This document shows, one piece after another, positions 8,165-20,444 of a stretch of DNA of 64,000 nt; the first letter of the stretch is position 1, and each line of letters opens with the position of its first letter. The DNA comes from Cytophagales bacterium (GTDB lineage Bacteria > Bacteroidota > Bacteroidia > Cytophagales > Thermoflexibacteraceae), in contig JAAFJS010000001.1 of the NCBI GenBank assembly GCA_013298985.1, forward strand, positions 31,855 through 95,854. Reading direction: 5' to 3'. The position numbers and the translations under genes were made by a program. The notes below the pieces were generated by a model. It was not told the origin of the DNA. It saw only the letters and a program-made list of their open reading frames with translations, and did not search any database.

Positions 8165-11100
8165 TTAGTTGAAAATGTATCTTAAACCAATTTGCATCTG
8201 CCAAGCGTTATCGAGTGAAATACTTTTGACAAAAGAATCTCTCAATAATATAGTCTGCCCATCAACAACTTGTGTTGCTAAACGATAAGAAGGACGACCA
8301 GTAGTATTATCTACAGCTGCAATCGTAAGAGGGTTGGTAGTTGTGTTTGCAAAGAATACACCAGCAGCATTATTAAACCAGTTCCCAACATTCAACATAT
8401 CCATTCTAAGTTGGATTGTATTTTTCTTTCCCTTTTTGCCTAATTTTAAATAAAACTCCTGGACGACAGTAAAGTCAAGGCGAGTAAGCCAAGGGAAATA
8501 AGCTCCATTGCGTTCTGCGGTTTGTCCTCTACGTGTTTTCAAGTAAGGATTGCCTTCTATGTATGCATCAAAAGCGGCTTGTTGTTCTTGGGGAGAGAAT
8601 GTACGTGCAGTTGCACCAGTACCCACTGTCAGCGGCGCAAATGTCAAATCAGAAGCACTATTAGGAACAAAAATTAGGTCATTAATTTGTCCATCACCAT
8701 TGAAGTCATTGCCGTAAGTATAAGAAACTTTGCCACCACTATTAGAAACCAGACCCAATGTAAACATAGTAGAACCACCGACTTTACCACCATAGTTTAT
8801 GCGATAGTTTACATATCCTACAAACCTGTGGCGCAAATCATTATCAGCAAAAGAAGCAGCTAAATAATTTTGACCTGCTACCGTAGCAATATTCGCTTGT
8901 ACTGTGCTACCTACTGACTGCATATCTCTTGCCATACCATACGTATAAGCTACCATAAAACCTAATCCTTTGTAAGCGGCTCTTTCTAATTTGGTAGTGA
9001 TGGTATAAGAATCACCAATGTTTGTATTTTTCAATACAAAGGCATTAGAAATATTTGGATTATAAAAACGAGCAATATTTACTGTATTAGCTGCACCAGT
9101 GCCTGTGCTTGTTACTCCTTGTGCAGGGAATCGGTCGCGGGTATCTGCACCTACAAAATCGCGGTCTGGAGCTTTTAAGTTTGCATCTATGTAGCGAAGT
9201 GCATTGATATTTTTATTGTAAATCACTTCAAAAGTAGCTATCATACCCCAAGGCAATTTTTGGTCAATCGCAATATTGGTTTTCCAAACAGTAGGGTATC
9301 TCAAATTTTCATCAGTAGCATTGATAGCATACGGAGGTAGGTTTGCAATATTGGTGTCTGAAGGTCTAAAACGGCTTGGGTCAAGTGTAAAAGGGAAAGC
9401 TGTAGTATTTGTAACATTCAATAATCCCGTATTTACACCATTATTACCCAGTTGGTTAGATACCAATACTTGCGGAATACGAGAAACAAAGATACCTGTA
9501 CCACCCCTGATTTGCGTAGATTTGTTCCCTGTTACGTCCCAGTTAAAGCCTACACGAGGTGAAAGCAACAAGCGAGGCTTAGGGAAAGCTCCTGTATTTA
9601 CTCTATAGGGTGAATTATTTTCATCTCTAAAAGTCAAGTTTCCAACAATCGTGTTTTCAAAAGCAGCTGCGGTACCATTGTTATAGCTAAATACGTCGCC
9701 TCTGACACCTGCTGTCAATTTGAAATTTTGATTGACTTGGATTTCGTCTTGTATATAGAAACTATAAGTAGATACTTGCAAAACTTGTAGCGGGTCTGCA
9801 TTCCCTGGCAATAGAGAATAGCGATAGTTATAACGAGCTACTGGAACAGGTGATAGCGTGGCACTGGGATTGCTTATTGATGCCAAAGCTGCTGTTTTGA
9901 AATCTGCAATAGAGTTATACACATAAGAGCCGTTAGATACAGGAAAGAACAAGTTATCTGACTTGAAGTATTCATAGGCAAGCCCAAATGTCCATGTATG
10001 TTTGCCAGAGAAATAGGTCAAGTTATTGGTCAAGTTCAGTGTAGCATAGCTCAATTTATTGCTTGGCGTAAATGGGTCAAAGCCAATAGAAGTATAGGTA
10101 GTTCCATCTCTCAAAATATCAATAGAAGGAAACAAATCAGTTTTATATTTTCTATCTTCTATTTGCTTGTTGTAAGTACCAATAAACTGGTTAGAAAATT
10201 TGCCTGCAAAAGTTGAGTTCAACTCTACCGCAAAAGAGCGAGTATTGTCTTGGATAAGATAGCCTGTATTTTGAGGAGAAAGAGCCAAAGGAAGATTGGT
10301 GCGATTTCCGTTACCAGCAGTCTGGCTACTATTACTATTGCTAATAATCACATCAGATTGAGAATTGTGGTTTGAGTAACGAATCGCCAATTTGTGATTA
10401 TTACTGATGTTATAATCAATTCTAAACAAAGCTTTGGCACTTTTTGATTCATTGTTAAAGTTATCTAATGCACCTAAACTACGTCTAAAATTAGTCTGCA
10501 TAAATTGGTCAAGGTCTTGCAAATCTGCCAAAGTAGTACGAGATACGTTACCTGTTGCTCCTGGGGCATTGGCTACCCAATCCAAGGCTGGTGTAGAACT
10601 TGTAAACTGCTCTACGTTAGCAAACAAGAATAATTTATCTTTGACAATTGGTAAACCCACACGAAATCCGTATGTATTCTCTTGGAGTCTTAATTGTCCT
10701 GGTGGTAAATCTCTACCATCTACTTTATTGCCTGCTAAACCGCTACTATTTCTGAAAAGTGTATATATAGAGCCTGAAACCTCATTTGTACCAGAACGAG
10801 TTACTGCATTGATACTTGCCCCTGCAAAACCTGATTGACGCACATCATAAGGCGCAATATTGAGCTGAACCTCGTCCAAAGCATCAATAGATACCGCAGA
10901 AGTACCTGTACGACCACCTGCCTGAGCAGAACCACCCAAGCCAAAACCGTTGTTGAATACTGCACCATCGATAGTAAAGCTATTCAAACGGCTGTCTTGA
11001 CCGCCAAAAGAACGTCCATTGCTATACGCATTATACTTTACAATGTCGTTTACAGTACGACCAATCGTTGGTAAGCTATTGATAGCATCTCTGCCAAAAG

Positions 11101-11521
11101 TAGCATCTGCACCAGTACGGTCAGAGCTAAAAGCAGAACTGCGTTCACCAGTTACTATCACTTCTGCAAGCTCTTTGCCATCTTCTGCAAGAACAAGATT
11201 CAAGTCTGTAGAGTTACCCAAACTCAAGTAAATATCTTCTTGCGTTTTCTCCTTGTAACCAATAAAGCTAACCATTATTTTATAAGGTCCACCAATCCTC
11301 ATACCAGGAATAATGAAACGCCCACTTACTTGTGTAGAAGCACCATAACGTGTGCCTGATGGCGTATGAACCGCAATTATATTAGCTCCAGGCAAGCCTT
11401 CGCCCTTGTCATCTTTGATAAAGCCTGTCATAGAGGCTGTAGTAACGCCTTGTGCCTGTGTATGTTGCTGGGCGCAAATCACCAACAACGCAATAAAAAA
11501 TACGAGTATTAGTTTTTTCAT
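8165..11521 (-). CDS. TonB-dependent receptor with N-terminal carboxypeptidase-regulatory-like domain (Oar-like)
   Basis: Signal peptide, [30 protein letters not shown] domain, plug [39 protein letters not shown], beta-barrel ending [10 protein letters not shown]. Confidence 0.93.
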   Translation of the reverse strand: MKKLILVFFIALLVICAQQHTQAQGVTTASMTGFIKDDKGEGLPGANIIAVHTPSGTRYGASTQVSGRFIIPGMRIGGPYKIMVSFIGYKEKTQEDIYLSLGNSTDLNLVLAEDGKELAEVIVTGERSSAFSSDRTGADATFGRDAINSLPTIGRTVNDIVKYNAYSNGRSFGGQDSRLNSFTIDGAVFNNGFGLGGSAQAGGRTGTSAVSIDALDEVQLNIAPYDVRQSGFAGASINAVTRSGTNEVSGSIYTLFRNSSGLAGNKVDGRDLPPGQLRLQENTYGFRVGLPIVKDKLFLFANVEQFTSSTPALDWVANAPGATGNVSRTTLADLQDLDQFMQTNFRRSLGALDNFNNESKSAKALFRIDYNISNNHKLAIRYSNHNSQSDVIISNSNSSQTAGNGNRTNLPLALSPQNTGYLIQDNTRSFAVELNSTFAGKFSNQFIGTYNKQIEDRKYKTDLFPSIDILRDGTTYTSIGFDPFTPSNKLSYATLNLTNNLTYFSGKHTWTFGLAYEYFKSDNLFFPVSNGSYVYNSIADFKTAALASISNPSATLSPVPVARYNYRYSLLPGNADPLQVLQVSTYSFYIQDEIQVNQNFKLTAGVRGDVFSYNNGTAAAFENTIVGNLTFRDENNSPYRVNTGAFPKPRLLLSPRVGFNWDVTGNKSTQIRGGTGIFVSRIPQVLVSNQLGNNGVNTGLLNVTNTTAFPFTLDPSRFRPSDTNIANLPPYAINATDENLRYPTVWKTNIAIDQKLPWGMIATFEVIYNKNINALRYIDANLKAPDRDFVGADTRDRFPAQGVTSTGTGAANTVNIARFYNPNISNAFVLKNTNIGDSYTITTKLERAAYKGLGFMVAYTYGMARDMQSVGSTVQANIATVAGQNYLAASFADNDLRHRFVGYVNYRINYGGKVGGSTMFTLGLVSNSGGKVSYTYGNDFNGDGQINDLIFVPNSASDLTFAPLTVGTGATARTFSPQEQQAAFDAYIEGNPYLKTRRGQTAERNGAYFPWLTRLDFTVVQEFYLKLGKKGKKNTIQLRMDMLNVGNWFNNAAGVFFANTTTNPLTIAAVDNTTGRPSYRLATQVVDGQTILLRDSFVKSISLDNAWQMQIGLRYIFN

Positions 11522-11937
11522 AACAAATCGTGAATTTTTTTAAATTGAAAATTTTGACCGCAAAATTAGTGTAAGAGGATAAGATTTAATAGTTAATTAG
11601 ATTAACAAATTGAGAATGTATGTAACAATTTATTAATATTGGATTGTATCAAATTGGTTAAGTCATAGAAGAATTATCAAATAATCAACATAATAACAAA
11701 CACAAATACAGGTGTAAGTAATTGATAATGAATTTTTTTTGAGATTTGTGCGCGGTATTGGTAATAATAACTGCCCAAAAATAAAAAGAAGGTTTCATAT
11801 TGTTTTAAAAAATGAATTAAAAAGTTTGCCAAAAATTTATGTAGAGAAGTCCTCAAATTATAATTTACATTTCAATAAAAATTAATTTTTTGCATACAAA
11901 TTGATTTTTTAAATTCAATAATTTCATTACTTTTGTG

Positions 11938-11945
11938 GCTTACTT
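11938..11945 (+). promoter_or_regulatory. -7 motif TACTTTTG upstream of parC
   Basis: Motif 56 nt upstream of ATG 12001. Confidence 0.4.
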
Positions 11946-12000
11946 AGCTATTAAGTATGTGCTATTTGTCATTTGTTATTCGTAATTAGTAATTAAATCA

Positions 12001-14478
12001 ATGGAAGACAGCCACTTACATGATGTAATCCCTGTTTCGGGAATGTATGAATCTTGGTTCTTAGAATATGCGTCCTATGTAATTTTAGAACGCGCCGTTC
12101 CTGCGCTGAATGACGGACTCAAGCCCGTTCAGCGTCGTATCCTCCACGCGATGAAGGAGATGGACGATGGACGTTACAATAAAGTAGCCAATATCATAGG
12201 GCAGACCATGCAGTATCATCCACATGGAGATGCCTCCATTGGTGATGCGATGGTGGGCTTAGGACAAAAAGATTTGCTCATAGATACGCAAGGAAACTGG
12301 GGTGATGTACGTACGGGTGATGGCGCGGCAGCTTCGCGCTACATAGAGGCGCGCCTGACCAAGTTTGCCTTAGAGGTCGTTTTCAATCCACAAACTACCG
12401 AGTGGCAACTTTCCTACGACGGACGCAAAAACGAGCCAATTACCCTGCCAGTAAAGTTTCCTTTGCTCTTGGCGCAAGGCACAGAAGGCATTGCTGTTGG
12501 GCTTTCCACCAAGATTTTACCACATAATTTTATCGAACTCATCAAAGCCTCCATAGACATTTTGAAGGGAAAGACGATTGAGATTTTCCCCGATTTCCCT
12601 ACTGGCGGCATGGTAGATATAGCCCACTACAATCAAGGCAAAAAAGGAAGTAAGGTTCGCGTGCGTGCAAGAATAGAAGAATTAGATTCTAAAACACTGA
12701 TAATCAAAGATGTTCCTTTTGGCATTACGACAGACGGACTGATGGAATCTATTGTAAAGGCAAATGATGCAGGCAAAATAAAAATCAAAAAAGTTACGGA
12801 CAATACCGCCAAAGAGGTGGAGATTCAGGTAGCCTTAGCCCCAGGCGTTTCCCCTGATATTACCATGAGTGCGCTCTATGCTTTTACGGACTGCGAAGTG
12901 TCCATCTCACCCAATGCCTGCGTGATTATAGACGACAGACCGCTTTTTACCAGCGTAGATGAAATGCTCAAAGTTTGCACTGAAAATACGGTCAAACTCC
13001 TTGAAAAAGAATTGTTTATCCGCAAAAACGAATTATTGGAAAAACTCTTATATTCTTCACTGGAAAAGATTTTTATCGAGAATAGAATTTATAGAAACAT
13101 AGAGGAAGCCACCACTTGGGAAATGGTTTTGCAAATTATTGATGAAGGAATTACGCCCTATAAACCGCAGTTTTACAGAGAGATAACCCAAGACGACATC
13201 GCCAAACTTACCGAAATCAAAATCAAAAGAATTTCCAAATATGATGCTTTCAAGGCAGACGAACTGATGCGAAATTTGGAAAATGAACTCACCGAAGTCG
13301 AGTTCAACCTTTCCAATTTGACTGAATATGCCATCAATTTCTACAAAAATCTCTTAAATAAATACAGCAAAGGCAAGGAACGCAGAACGGAAATTCGCAC
13401 TTTTGATACCATCACCGCCACCAAAGTAGCCGCCAATAACCAAAAACTCTACGTCAATAGATTGGAAGGATTTATTGGTTATGGCTTGAAAAAAGATGAA
13501 TATGTAGCTGATTGCTCTGATATTGATGATGTAATTGTATTTTTGCGTGATGGAAAATTCAAAGTAGTCAAAATTGCAGACAAAGTTTTTGTGGGCAAAG
13601 ACATTATTCATATTGAGGTTTTTAACAAAGATGATGAACGCAAAGTGTTTAATGCCACGTATTTAGATGGAGAAACTGGCACTACTTATGTCAAACGTTT
13701 CCAAGTAGGGGGCATCACTCGCGACCGCGAGAATGACCTTACCCGCGGCACAAAGCTCTCCAAAGTATTGTACTTTACCGCGAATCCTAATGGCGAAGCA
13801 GAAACAGTTACAGTTCAGCTTACCCCTGCGTGCAAAGCCAAAATCAAGGTTTTTGACTTTGACTTTGCGACGCTGGCTATCAAAGGGCGTTCCGCACAAG
13901 GCAATATCCTCACCAAATACCCCGTCCGCAACGTCAAATTCAAGATAGCAGGCGGCTCTACCCTGGGCGGACTCAATATTTATTATGACAACAAAATAGG
14001 TAGGCTAAACACCGAAGAAAGAGGCATTTATCTCGGCTCTTTCCAGTCTGACGACAAAATTTTGGCACTTTATACAGACGGCTCTTACCAAATTATGAAC
14101 GCAGATTTGACCAATCGCTATGAGATTGCCGAAGTAGTGAGTTTGCATAAATTTGACCCCAAAGTAGTAATTTCAGCGATTTACTTTGATGGAGAGCATG
14201 AAAGTTTTTATATCAAACGTTTCCTCATAGAAACTACTACTATCGGGAAAACTTTTTCTTTTATCACCGAACATAAAAAGTCTAAGCTACTCTTGGTAAC
14301 GGCTGACGAGCAACCACAGTTCAAAATGGTCTATACCAATGAGGTTAAAAAAGAGGTCAGCAATATCTATGACGTAGATTTGCTCACCGAAGTTCGTGGC
14401 TGGAAGGCATTAGGAACAAGGTTGCCGCAACAAAGAATCAAAACAGTACAGATAGTTTCCTCAGAAGAGGGCGAGTAA
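12001..14478 (+). CDS. parC: DNA topoisomerase IV subunit A / GyrA-family protein (parC-type)
   Basis: LNDGLKPVQRRILHAM, GDGAAASRYIEARLTKFA active-site Tyr region, GyrA-like C-terminal repeats. Confidence 0.93.
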   Translation: MEDSHLHDVIPVSGMYESWFLEYASYVILERAVPALNDGLKPVQRRILHAMKEMDDGRYNKVANIIGQTMQYHPHGDASIGDAMVGLGQKDLLIDTQGNWGDVRTGDGAAASRYIEARLTKFALEVVFNPQTTEWQLSYDGRKNEPITLPVKFPLLLAQGTEGIAVGLSTKILPHNFIELIKASIDILKGKTIEIFPDFPTGGMVDIAHYNQGKKGSKVRVRARIEELDSKTLIIKDVPFGITTDGLMESIVKANDAGKIKIKKVTDNTAKEVEIQVALAPGVSPDITMSALYAFTDCEVSISPNACVIIDDRPLFTSVDEMLKVCTENTVKLLEKELFIRKNELLEKLLYSSLEKIFIENRIYRNIEEATTWEMVLQIIDEGITPYKPQFYREITQDDIAKLTEIKIKRISKYDAFKADELMRNLENELTEVEFNLSNLTEYAINFYKNLLNKYSKGKERRTEIRTFDTITATKVAANNQKLYVNRLEGFIGYGLKKDEYVADCSDIDDVIVFLRDGKFKVVKIADKVFVGKDIIHIEVFNKDDERKVFNATYLDGETGTTYVKRFQVGGITRDRENDLTRGTKLSKVLYFTANPNGEAETVTVQLTPACKAKIKVFDFDFATLAIKGRSAQGNILTKYPVRNVKFKIAGGSTLGGLNIYYDNKIGRLNTEERGIYLGSFQSDDKILALYTDGSYQIMNADLTNRYEIAEVVSLHKFDPKVVISAIYFDGEHESFYIKRFLIETTTIGKTFSFITEHKKSKLLLVTADEQPQFKMVYTNEVKKEVSNIYDVDLLTEVRGWKALGTRLPQQRIKTVQIVSSEEGE

Positions 14479-14573
14479 AATCCATATTTTTTTTAACATG
14501 GTTTTTTTGAAAAGCAAGAAATTTTTATTACTTTATTATTTACCTTGCTCTCCAATTTAAACCAACAACGCAA

Positions 14574-15857
14574 ATGAATACTGGATATAAATGGTATGTG
14601 GTCGTGATATTGATGATAGCCTACATCTTTTCTTTTATTGACCGCTATATTGTGAACCTGCTGATAGAGCCTATGAAAAAAGACATGGGCGTTTCTGATA
14701 CACAGGCAAGCCTACTGATAGGCGCAAGTTTTGCCTTGTTTTATGCCACGCTGGGCATTCCGATTGGTAGGTTGGCTGACAGCAAAAACCGCAAAAACAT
14801 CATAGCGGCTGGCGTTGCCCTGTGGAGTCTGATGACGGCGGTTTGTGGGCTTGCTCAGAGCTACACACAGCTATTTCTGGCGCGCATAGGCGTAGGTGTG
14901 GGCGAGGCAACTCTTTCTCCCTCCGCTTATTCGCTGATTACAGATTATTTTCCCAAAGAAAAATTGGCAACGGCACTAAGCGTCTATTCCATGGGTATTT
15001 ACTTGGGGGCGGGCTTATCCTACATCATTGGTGGTAAAATCCTGACCGAAGTAATGCCTTTGGGCGAGGTGATACTCCCCTTGGTTGGCAAAATATTCTC
15101 TTGGCAGTTGGTCTTTTTTTATGTGGGCTTGCCAGGGCTAATCGTGGCTGTTTTGGTGTTTTTTATCAGAGAACCAGCCAGAAAAGGGATTGGTAGCGAG
15201 CAGATAAGCACCTCAGAAATTATCAGTTATTTACGAAAAAACGGACAAATTTTTGGCTTACTTTCTATTGGTTCTGCACTTTTTTGCATTACGAGCTATG
15301 GTGCAGGGGTTTGGATTCCTACTTTTCTCATCAGAATACATAAAATGCCCGTAGGTGAGGTGGGTACGTTTGTAGGCTTGGCATCTATGATTTTTGCACC
15401 CATTGGCTTGATATTGGGCGGAAGTTTAGCGGATTTTTGGACGCGCAAAGATGTAAATGGCGCAAAAATAAAGGTTTGCCTCTGGGTAACACTGCTTTGG
15501 TTGCCCTTTAATTTTGCTTATACCTTAGCCAGTGATTTAACAGTAACGAAGATTTTTATTTGTATCTACCTCGCCCTGTCGAGCGCAAGCATAGGTACAG
15601 GGGCGGCAATCGTGCAAGAAATTATGCCCGCCAATATGCGGAGTACAGCCTCCGCACTTTATCTTTTTGCCCAAAACTTCGTGGGCTTGATAGTGGGACC
15701 CGCAAGTATCGCTATCTTAAATGATTACGTTTTCAAAGACCCACAAGCCGTAGGAAAATCACTGATGATTGTCCCTATTTTTTCGCTATTGAGTGCGGCT
15801 CTTTTTTATTATTTGGCATTAGAAAATGCGAAGAAATCAAAATTATTAATCCAATAA
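14574..15857 (+). CDS. MFS transporter (spinster-like)
   Basis: 12-TM pattern, GIPIGRLADSKNRKNIIAAGVALWSLMTAVCGLAQSY. Confidence 0.92.
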   Translation: MNTGYKWYVVVILMIAYIFSFIDRYIVNLLIEPMKKDMGVSDTQASLLIGASFALFYATLGIPIGRLADSKNRKNIIAAGVALWSLMTAVCGLAQSYTQLFLARIGVGVGEATLSPSAYSLITDYFPKEKLATALSVYSMGIYLGAGLSYIIGGKILTEVMPLGEVILPLVGKIFSWQLVFFYVGLPGLIVAVLVFFIREPARKGIGSEQISTSEIISYLRKNGQIFGLLSIGSALFCITSYGAGVWIPTFLIRIHKMPVGEVGTFVGLASMIFAPIGLILGGSLADFWTRKDVNGAKIKVCLWVTLLWLPFNFAYTLASDLTVTKIFICIYLALSSASIGTGAAIVQEIMPANMRSTASALYLFAQNFVGLIVGPASIAILNDYVFKDPQAVGKSLMIVPIFSLLSAALFYYLALENAKKSKLLIQ

Positions 15858-15968
15858 TTTCCTTTAAGTAGCTGCACAAAACCAGTTTAATAATTATGAA
15901 ATTTTTTGTAAAATATTGATTATGAATTAATTGCGTTTAATTCATAATTACTTATAATCTCTAAAAAC

Positions 15969-16673
15969 TTATTGGAGAGGAACTTCTTGATTTTCCTCTT
16001 TTACTTTTTCTATTTTCCCAGCAGGACTAATTTTATAAATTTTTTCATGTAGGGTTTGCCTTTGCAATTTTGCTTGCTCTTTCCCTGCTTCGAATAGGTA
16101 ATCATTTGTCAAATTATTGATATGAATAGTGCTATCCGCTTTGACCATAGAGATTCGATTCTGTTCCGTAGGTGGCAGCGTGCTTTCTGGTTTGTGAAAC
16201 AAAATTTCGTCTATTTTTTTTCCATCTTTATCTATTGTTGCCAAGAAAATATAAATTTCGTCAGCAGGAGGCAGATTATTGCGGGCGTACAAAATAACTG
16301 AAAACGTAGCAGTTTCAAAAAACTTACCGACATGATAAAATTTGCAGCAAGGTGTATTTGCATTTGTGGAGTCTGAGCTTGGCTCTTTGGTCAGGCTGTC
16401 CAGATAAAACACCTTCCTAAATGAAGAGTCAATATGATGGTTTTCAGTGAGTAAGGCGGTAAATGCGGCATAGTTTTTATTGTCAGTTCGCATCTCATAA
16501 GGCAGGGACAGCGGCGCAAACTTTTCTTTAAATTGCTTATAAAGCGCAAAACTTTGATTGTTATTTTCTGCGTTTCCTGTATTTTCTGTAGTGGAGTTAC
16601 CACAAGAAAAAATAAAAAACAACAATGCCAAAAATGCAGTATTTAAAACTGTCTTTTTCACTAAAATATTCAT
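15969..16673 (-). CDS. hypothetical lipoprotein
   Basis: Lipobox FFIFSCGNS; no recognised domain. Confidence 0.75.
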   Translation of the reverse strand: MNILVKKTVLNTAFLALLFFIFSCGNSTTENTGNAENNNQSFALYKQFKEKFAPLSLPYEMRTDNKNYAAFTALLTENHHIDSSFRKVFYLDSLTKEPSSDSTNANTPCCKFYHVGKFFETATFSVILYARNNLPPADEIYIFLATIDKDGKKIDEILFHKPESTLPPTEQNRISMVKADSTIHINNLTNDYLFEAGKEQAKLQRQTLHEKIYKISPAGKIEKVKEENQEVPLQ

Positions 16674-16950
16674 TGTTAAGTAATTATAAATTATGAGTTA
16701 TAAATTATGAATACAAATATTTAATAATCAATGTTCTATGTAATAATTGAAATATAGACTGATTTTGTGTTGCTACTTAAAATTTATATTTTTTGTTCTC
16801 AGCCATTAATTTTATAAAGACACAACAAGGTTTTCAAAGATTTAACCTTATATAATGAACACAAAAATAGTTAAAAAATCGTGATTAAAGCGGTTAAAAA
16901 CTAAAAAAACTAATTATTTATTAAAACCTGTTAAAAAATAGTAGTTTTTA

Positions 16951-16981
16951 TTGACTTAAACCAAATATGTGCTTACCTTTG
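16951..16981 (+). promoter_or_regulatory. promoter TTG-N20-TACCTTTG upstream of the PPIase gene
   Basis: ttg 16951, TACCTTTG 16974-16981. Confidence 0.6.
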
Positions 16982-17001
16982 CAGTCTTAAAATTTTAGCG
17001 T

Positions 17002-19125
17002 ATGGCAATTATTTCAAAAATTAGAGAAAAAGCAACGGTAGCAGTAGGTGTTATTGCAGTTGGTTTGATTTTATTCATTGTAGGAGGAGATATTTTTTCC
17101 CCTAACTCCATGATTATGCAAGGTTTTGGTAAGCCCAAAGTAGGTGTGATTGACGGTACAGAGATTACCTATCAGGAATACTCTAACGAACTCAACGCAC
17201 TGGTGGCTAAATATACCGCCCAAATCGGAAGAACGCCCAATGAAACGGAGATGGATTATATCCGCCCAGAAGCCTTCAATAAGCTGGTAGATAAGCTGGT
17301 GATGAGCAAAGAATATGAAAAACTGGGGATTGCTGTTACCAAAGAGGAAATTACAGACATGATTCAGGGGAACAATATCCACCCAAGCTGGGCGCAAAGT
17401 TTTACTAATCCGCAAACAGGGCAGTTGGATAAAAGTCAGATAATCAATTTCTTGAAAAATATTGGTCAGGCACAGCCAGAACAACAAATGCAATTCTACA
17501 CTTTTGAGGCATCACTTGCCCCTGAAAGAAGCAGAGAAAAATACCAAAAATTGTTTGACCTTTCTACTTATGTTACTAAAAAAGAAGCAGAGGGCTACTA
17601 CAAAGAGCAAAATGCAAGGTTAAATTTGAAATATGTAGCTGTTCCTTTCTTCTTAGTGCCAGACTCGACGGTCAAAGTTACTGACAAACAACTGGAAGAA
17701 TATTTTAATAAAAATGCCGCAAAGTACAAGACCAAAGAAAATAGAGCTATCGAATATGTGCCTTTTTCTTTCAAACCATCTTCTGTGGATTCTGCCACTG
17801 TAAAGAAAAGTTTAGATGATTTGATACCACAGTTTGGTAGTACGACAGATGATGAGGTTTTTGCAAATTCCAATTCTGATGTAAATAAGAATGTTGGTAC
17901 AGTGAAGCCTTCTGACCTTCCCAAAGATTTGGCAGGCTTAGTGTTAGAAAAAGGAAAAGTTTATGGACCCTTTTTAGACAAAGAAAAAGGAGTGTATGCC
18001 CTACACAAATATATTGCTACAGAAGAAGACTCTGTGTATTCTATGAAGGCGAGCCACATCTTGTTTGATACTACACAAAAATCAGTAGCTGAAAAAGCAG
18101 AAATCAAAACAAAAGCAGAAGCCGCACTTACTCAACTAAAAGGTGGACAAAACTTCGAGATTTTCGCAGGTATCTATGGTACTGACGGTACGAAAGACAA
18201 AGGTGGTGATTTGGGTTGGTTTACAGAAAAGCAAATGGTGGGACCTTTTGAGAAAGCGGTGATGTCTGCTACCCAAGAAGGCTTAGTGGGCAATTTGACA
18301 GCTACTCAATTTGGTTATCACATCATCAAAGTTACAGGGGTAAAAAGCAAAACCAAATACAAGTTGGCGAGTATCATCAAGGAAATTCTGCCAAGTGATG
18401 CAACCAGAGAAAAAGCATATAGAGATGCTTCGAACTTTGCCACTGCAAAAGACATCAAAGAATATGTGGACAAAGTAAGCGCGGCAAAGTTAATCAGTTT
18501 GCAAGCCTTAAATATAGCCAAAGATGCTCGTTTTATCAATAACCTCACTGGTGGAAAAATACGTGAAATTGCTCGCTGGGCATATAATGATGCAAAATTA
18601 GGTCAAGTTTCTCCTGTTTTTGAGTTAGACGACAGCCAGCAATACATTGTTGCTGTATTGAGAGGTGTGATTGAAAAAGGTGATGCAACTTGGGAAGATT
18701 TGAAAGATGAATTGGCAGTTGAAGTTCGCAAGGAATTGAAGGGAAAACAAATCATGGAAAAATTGGCAAAAGTAGCTAATGTAGACTTGGAAGCAATCGC
18801 TGCTGCCTACGGCACGAATGTAGTGGTTACTTCTATGCCCGATATAACTATGCAAACACCTTCTTTGAATGGAGTAGGATATGCGCCTATCGCAATAGGC
18901 AAGGCTTTTGGCATGAAAAAAGGTCAGAAAACAGGAATTTTCAAAGACGATAGCGCAATTATGGCACTTGAAGTGATTGAAGTTTCCGAAGCGGCAGAAG
19001 TAGCAGATTACAATACATACAAAGAGCAGTTAGTTGGCAGAAGAACTTCACAAACAGGGGAAAAATTGCTGAAAGCTGTGAAAAAAATTACCAAAACAGA
19101 AAGTGATTTGGCAAAATATTATTAA
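17002..19125 (+). CDS. SurA_N/parvulin-type peptidylprolyl isomerase (PpiD-like)
   Basis: N-terminal TM MAIISKIREKATVAVGVIAVGLILFIVGGDIF, SurA_N region, parvulin YSMKASHILFDT...KGGDLGWFTEKQMVGPFEKAVMSA...GYHIIKVTGVKSKTKYKLASI. Confidence 0.94.
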   Translation: MAIISKIREKATVAVGVIAVGLILFIVGGDIFSPNSMIMQGFGKPKVGVIDGTEITYQEYSNELNALVAKYTAQIGRTPNETEMDYIRPEAFNKLVDKLVMSKEYEKLGIAVTKEEITDMIQGNNIHPSWAQSFTNPQTGQLDKSQIINFLKNIGQAQPEQQMQFYTFEASLAPERSREKYQKLFDLSTYVTKKEAEGYYKEQNARLNLKYVAVPFFLVPDSTVKVTDKQLEEYFNKNAAKYKTKENRAIEYVPFSFKPSSVDSATVKKSLDDLIPQFGSTTDDEVFANSNSDVNKNVGTVKPSDLPKDLAGLVLEKGKVYGPFLDKEKGVYALHKYIATEEDSVYSMKASHILFDTTQKSVAEKAEIKTKAEAALTQLKGGQNFEIFAGIYGTDGTKDKGGDLGWFTEKQMVGPFEKAVMSATQEGLVGNLTATQFGYHIIKVTGVKSKTKYKLASIIKEILPSDATREKAYRDASNFATAKDIKEYVDKVSAAKLISLQALNIAKDARFINNLTGGKIREIARWAYNDAKLGQVSPVFELDDSQQYIVAVLRGVIEKGDATWEDLKDELAVEVRKELKGKQIMEKLAKVANVDLEAIAAAYGTNVVVTSMPDITMQTPSLNGVGYAPIAIGKAFGMKKGQKTGIFKDDSAIMALEVIEVSEAAEVADYNTYKEQLVGRRTSQTGEKLLKAVKKITKTESDLAKYY

Positions 19126-19203
19126 TTTTGTAACTCATTTCTGAGTTTTTAATTCAAAAGTCTATTTAAGTACATTTTACACGATTTTAAAAAAATTAAG
19201 TCC

Positions 19204-19449
19204 ATGAAAAAAGATATTCACCCTAATTATAGAGAGGTAGTTTTCTTAGATACATCAATCAATCAAAAGTTTACTACGCGTTCTACTGTTGATACCAAAG
19301 ATACTATCGTAATGGAAGATGGCAAAACCTATCCATTGGTAAAGATTGAGGTTAGCTCGGCTTCTCACCCATTCTACACAGGCAGCAAGTCCAACTTGTT
19401 CGGTGTGGCAGGTAGAGTAGAGCGTTTCAACAAGAAATACGGCAAATAG
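19204..19449 (+). CDS. rpmE2: type B 50S ribosomal protein L31 (no Zn-ribbon Cys)
   Basis: [23 protein letters not shown]...[36 protein letters not shown]. Confidence 0.97.
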   Translation: MKKDIHPNYREVVFLDTSINQKFTTRSTVDTKDTIVMEDGKTYPLVKIEVSSASHPFYTGSKSNLFGVAGRVERFNKKYGK

Positions 19450-19478
19450 TTCGTATTTGTATCAAGAAATATAATATT

Positions 19479-19512
19479 AAAAGCGTGTCTTGGCAACAAG
19501 ATGCGCTTTTTT
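19479..19512 (+). terminator. intrinsic terminator after L31
   Basis: aaaagcgtgtcttg-gcaa-caagatgcgctttttt hairpin. Confidence 0.65.
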
Positions 19513-19646
19513 GATTTGATTGCCCACAAAATTAACCATGCAATTTGTCCATAAAAAAATTGCCCAAATTACATCAATCGCGTATTTTTGCGATATAATA
19601 TTTTAGGAAGTTTTAGCACTAAAAAGTAACTCAAAGAGAAAAATAA

Positions 19647-20327
19647 ATGAAGAAAGTCATCATTGCCATCGATGGATATTCTGCCTGTGGTAAAAGTTCT
19701 ACTGCCAAAGCAGTAGCTAATATTCTCAATTACAGTTACATAGATACAGGTGCAATGTATAGAGCCGTTACGCTTTATTTCCTCCAAAACTTTGTGAGCC
19801 TGACTAATCCTGTCGAGATTGATAGTAGCCTCAAAGAAATAGACATTGAGTTTCGCTATAATACCAAGACGGGCAAGTCTGACACTTATCTCAATGGACT
19901 AAATGTGGAAAACGAAATCAGGCAAATGACTGTTTCGAATAGCGTAAGCGAGGTAAGTGCTATCTCAGCAGTAAGGAGATTTTTGGTAGCCCAACAACAG
20001 AAAATGGGCAAGAAAAAGGGAATTGTGATGGACGGTCGCGACATTGGAACGGTGGTTTTTCCAGAAGCCGAACTCAAAATTTTTATGAATGCTGATATGA
20101 TGGTTCGCGCCAAACGTCGCCAAGACGAACTCTTAGAAAAAGGTGATTTGGTGCGATTAGAAGATATTATTGACAATCTGAAAAAGCGTGATTTGATAGA
20201 TACCTCGCGTGCGGATAGCCCTCTCAGGCAGGCAAATGACGCACAGGTGATTGATACGACCTATATTACGTTTGAGGAACAAGTGGAAATGATTATTGAG
20301 GCGGTTGGTGAAAAAATACTGTCATAG
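19647..20327 (+). CDS. cmk: cytidylate kinase
   Basis: IAIDGYSACGKSSTAKAVANILNYSYIDTGAMYRAVT, GIVMDGRDIGTVVFPEAELKIFM. Confidence 0.97.
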   Translation: MKKVIIAIDGYSACGKSSTAKAVANILNYSYIDTGAMYRAVTLYFLQNFVSLTNPVEIDSSLKEIDIEFRYNTKTGKSDTYLNGLNVENEIRQMTVSNSVSEVSAISAVRRFLVAQQQKMGKKKGIVMDGRDIGTVVFPEAELKIFMNADMMVRAKRRQDELLEKGDLVRLEDIIDNLKKRDLIDTSRADSPLRQANDAQVIDTTYITFEEQVEMIIEAVGEKILS

Positions 20328-20370
20328 ATTTCCTCATTTGATTTGTTAGCATTTGGGCGAATAATTTATA

Positions 20371-20378
20371 TATCTTTG
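20371..20378 (+). promoter_or_regulatory. -7 motif TATCTTTG upstream of ettA
   Basis: Motif 66 nt upstream of ATG. Confidence 0.4.
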
Positions 20379-20444
20379 TAATGCAATTATCTCATATATA
20401 TTTATAAAAAAATATCAAAAAACTTTGAACTCCCAACCTTTTTT

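Noticed and set aside
8165-11521. Possible SusC of a polysaccharide utilisation locus
   Set aside because: No adjacent SusD-like gene; the receptor resembles Oar-type proteins instead
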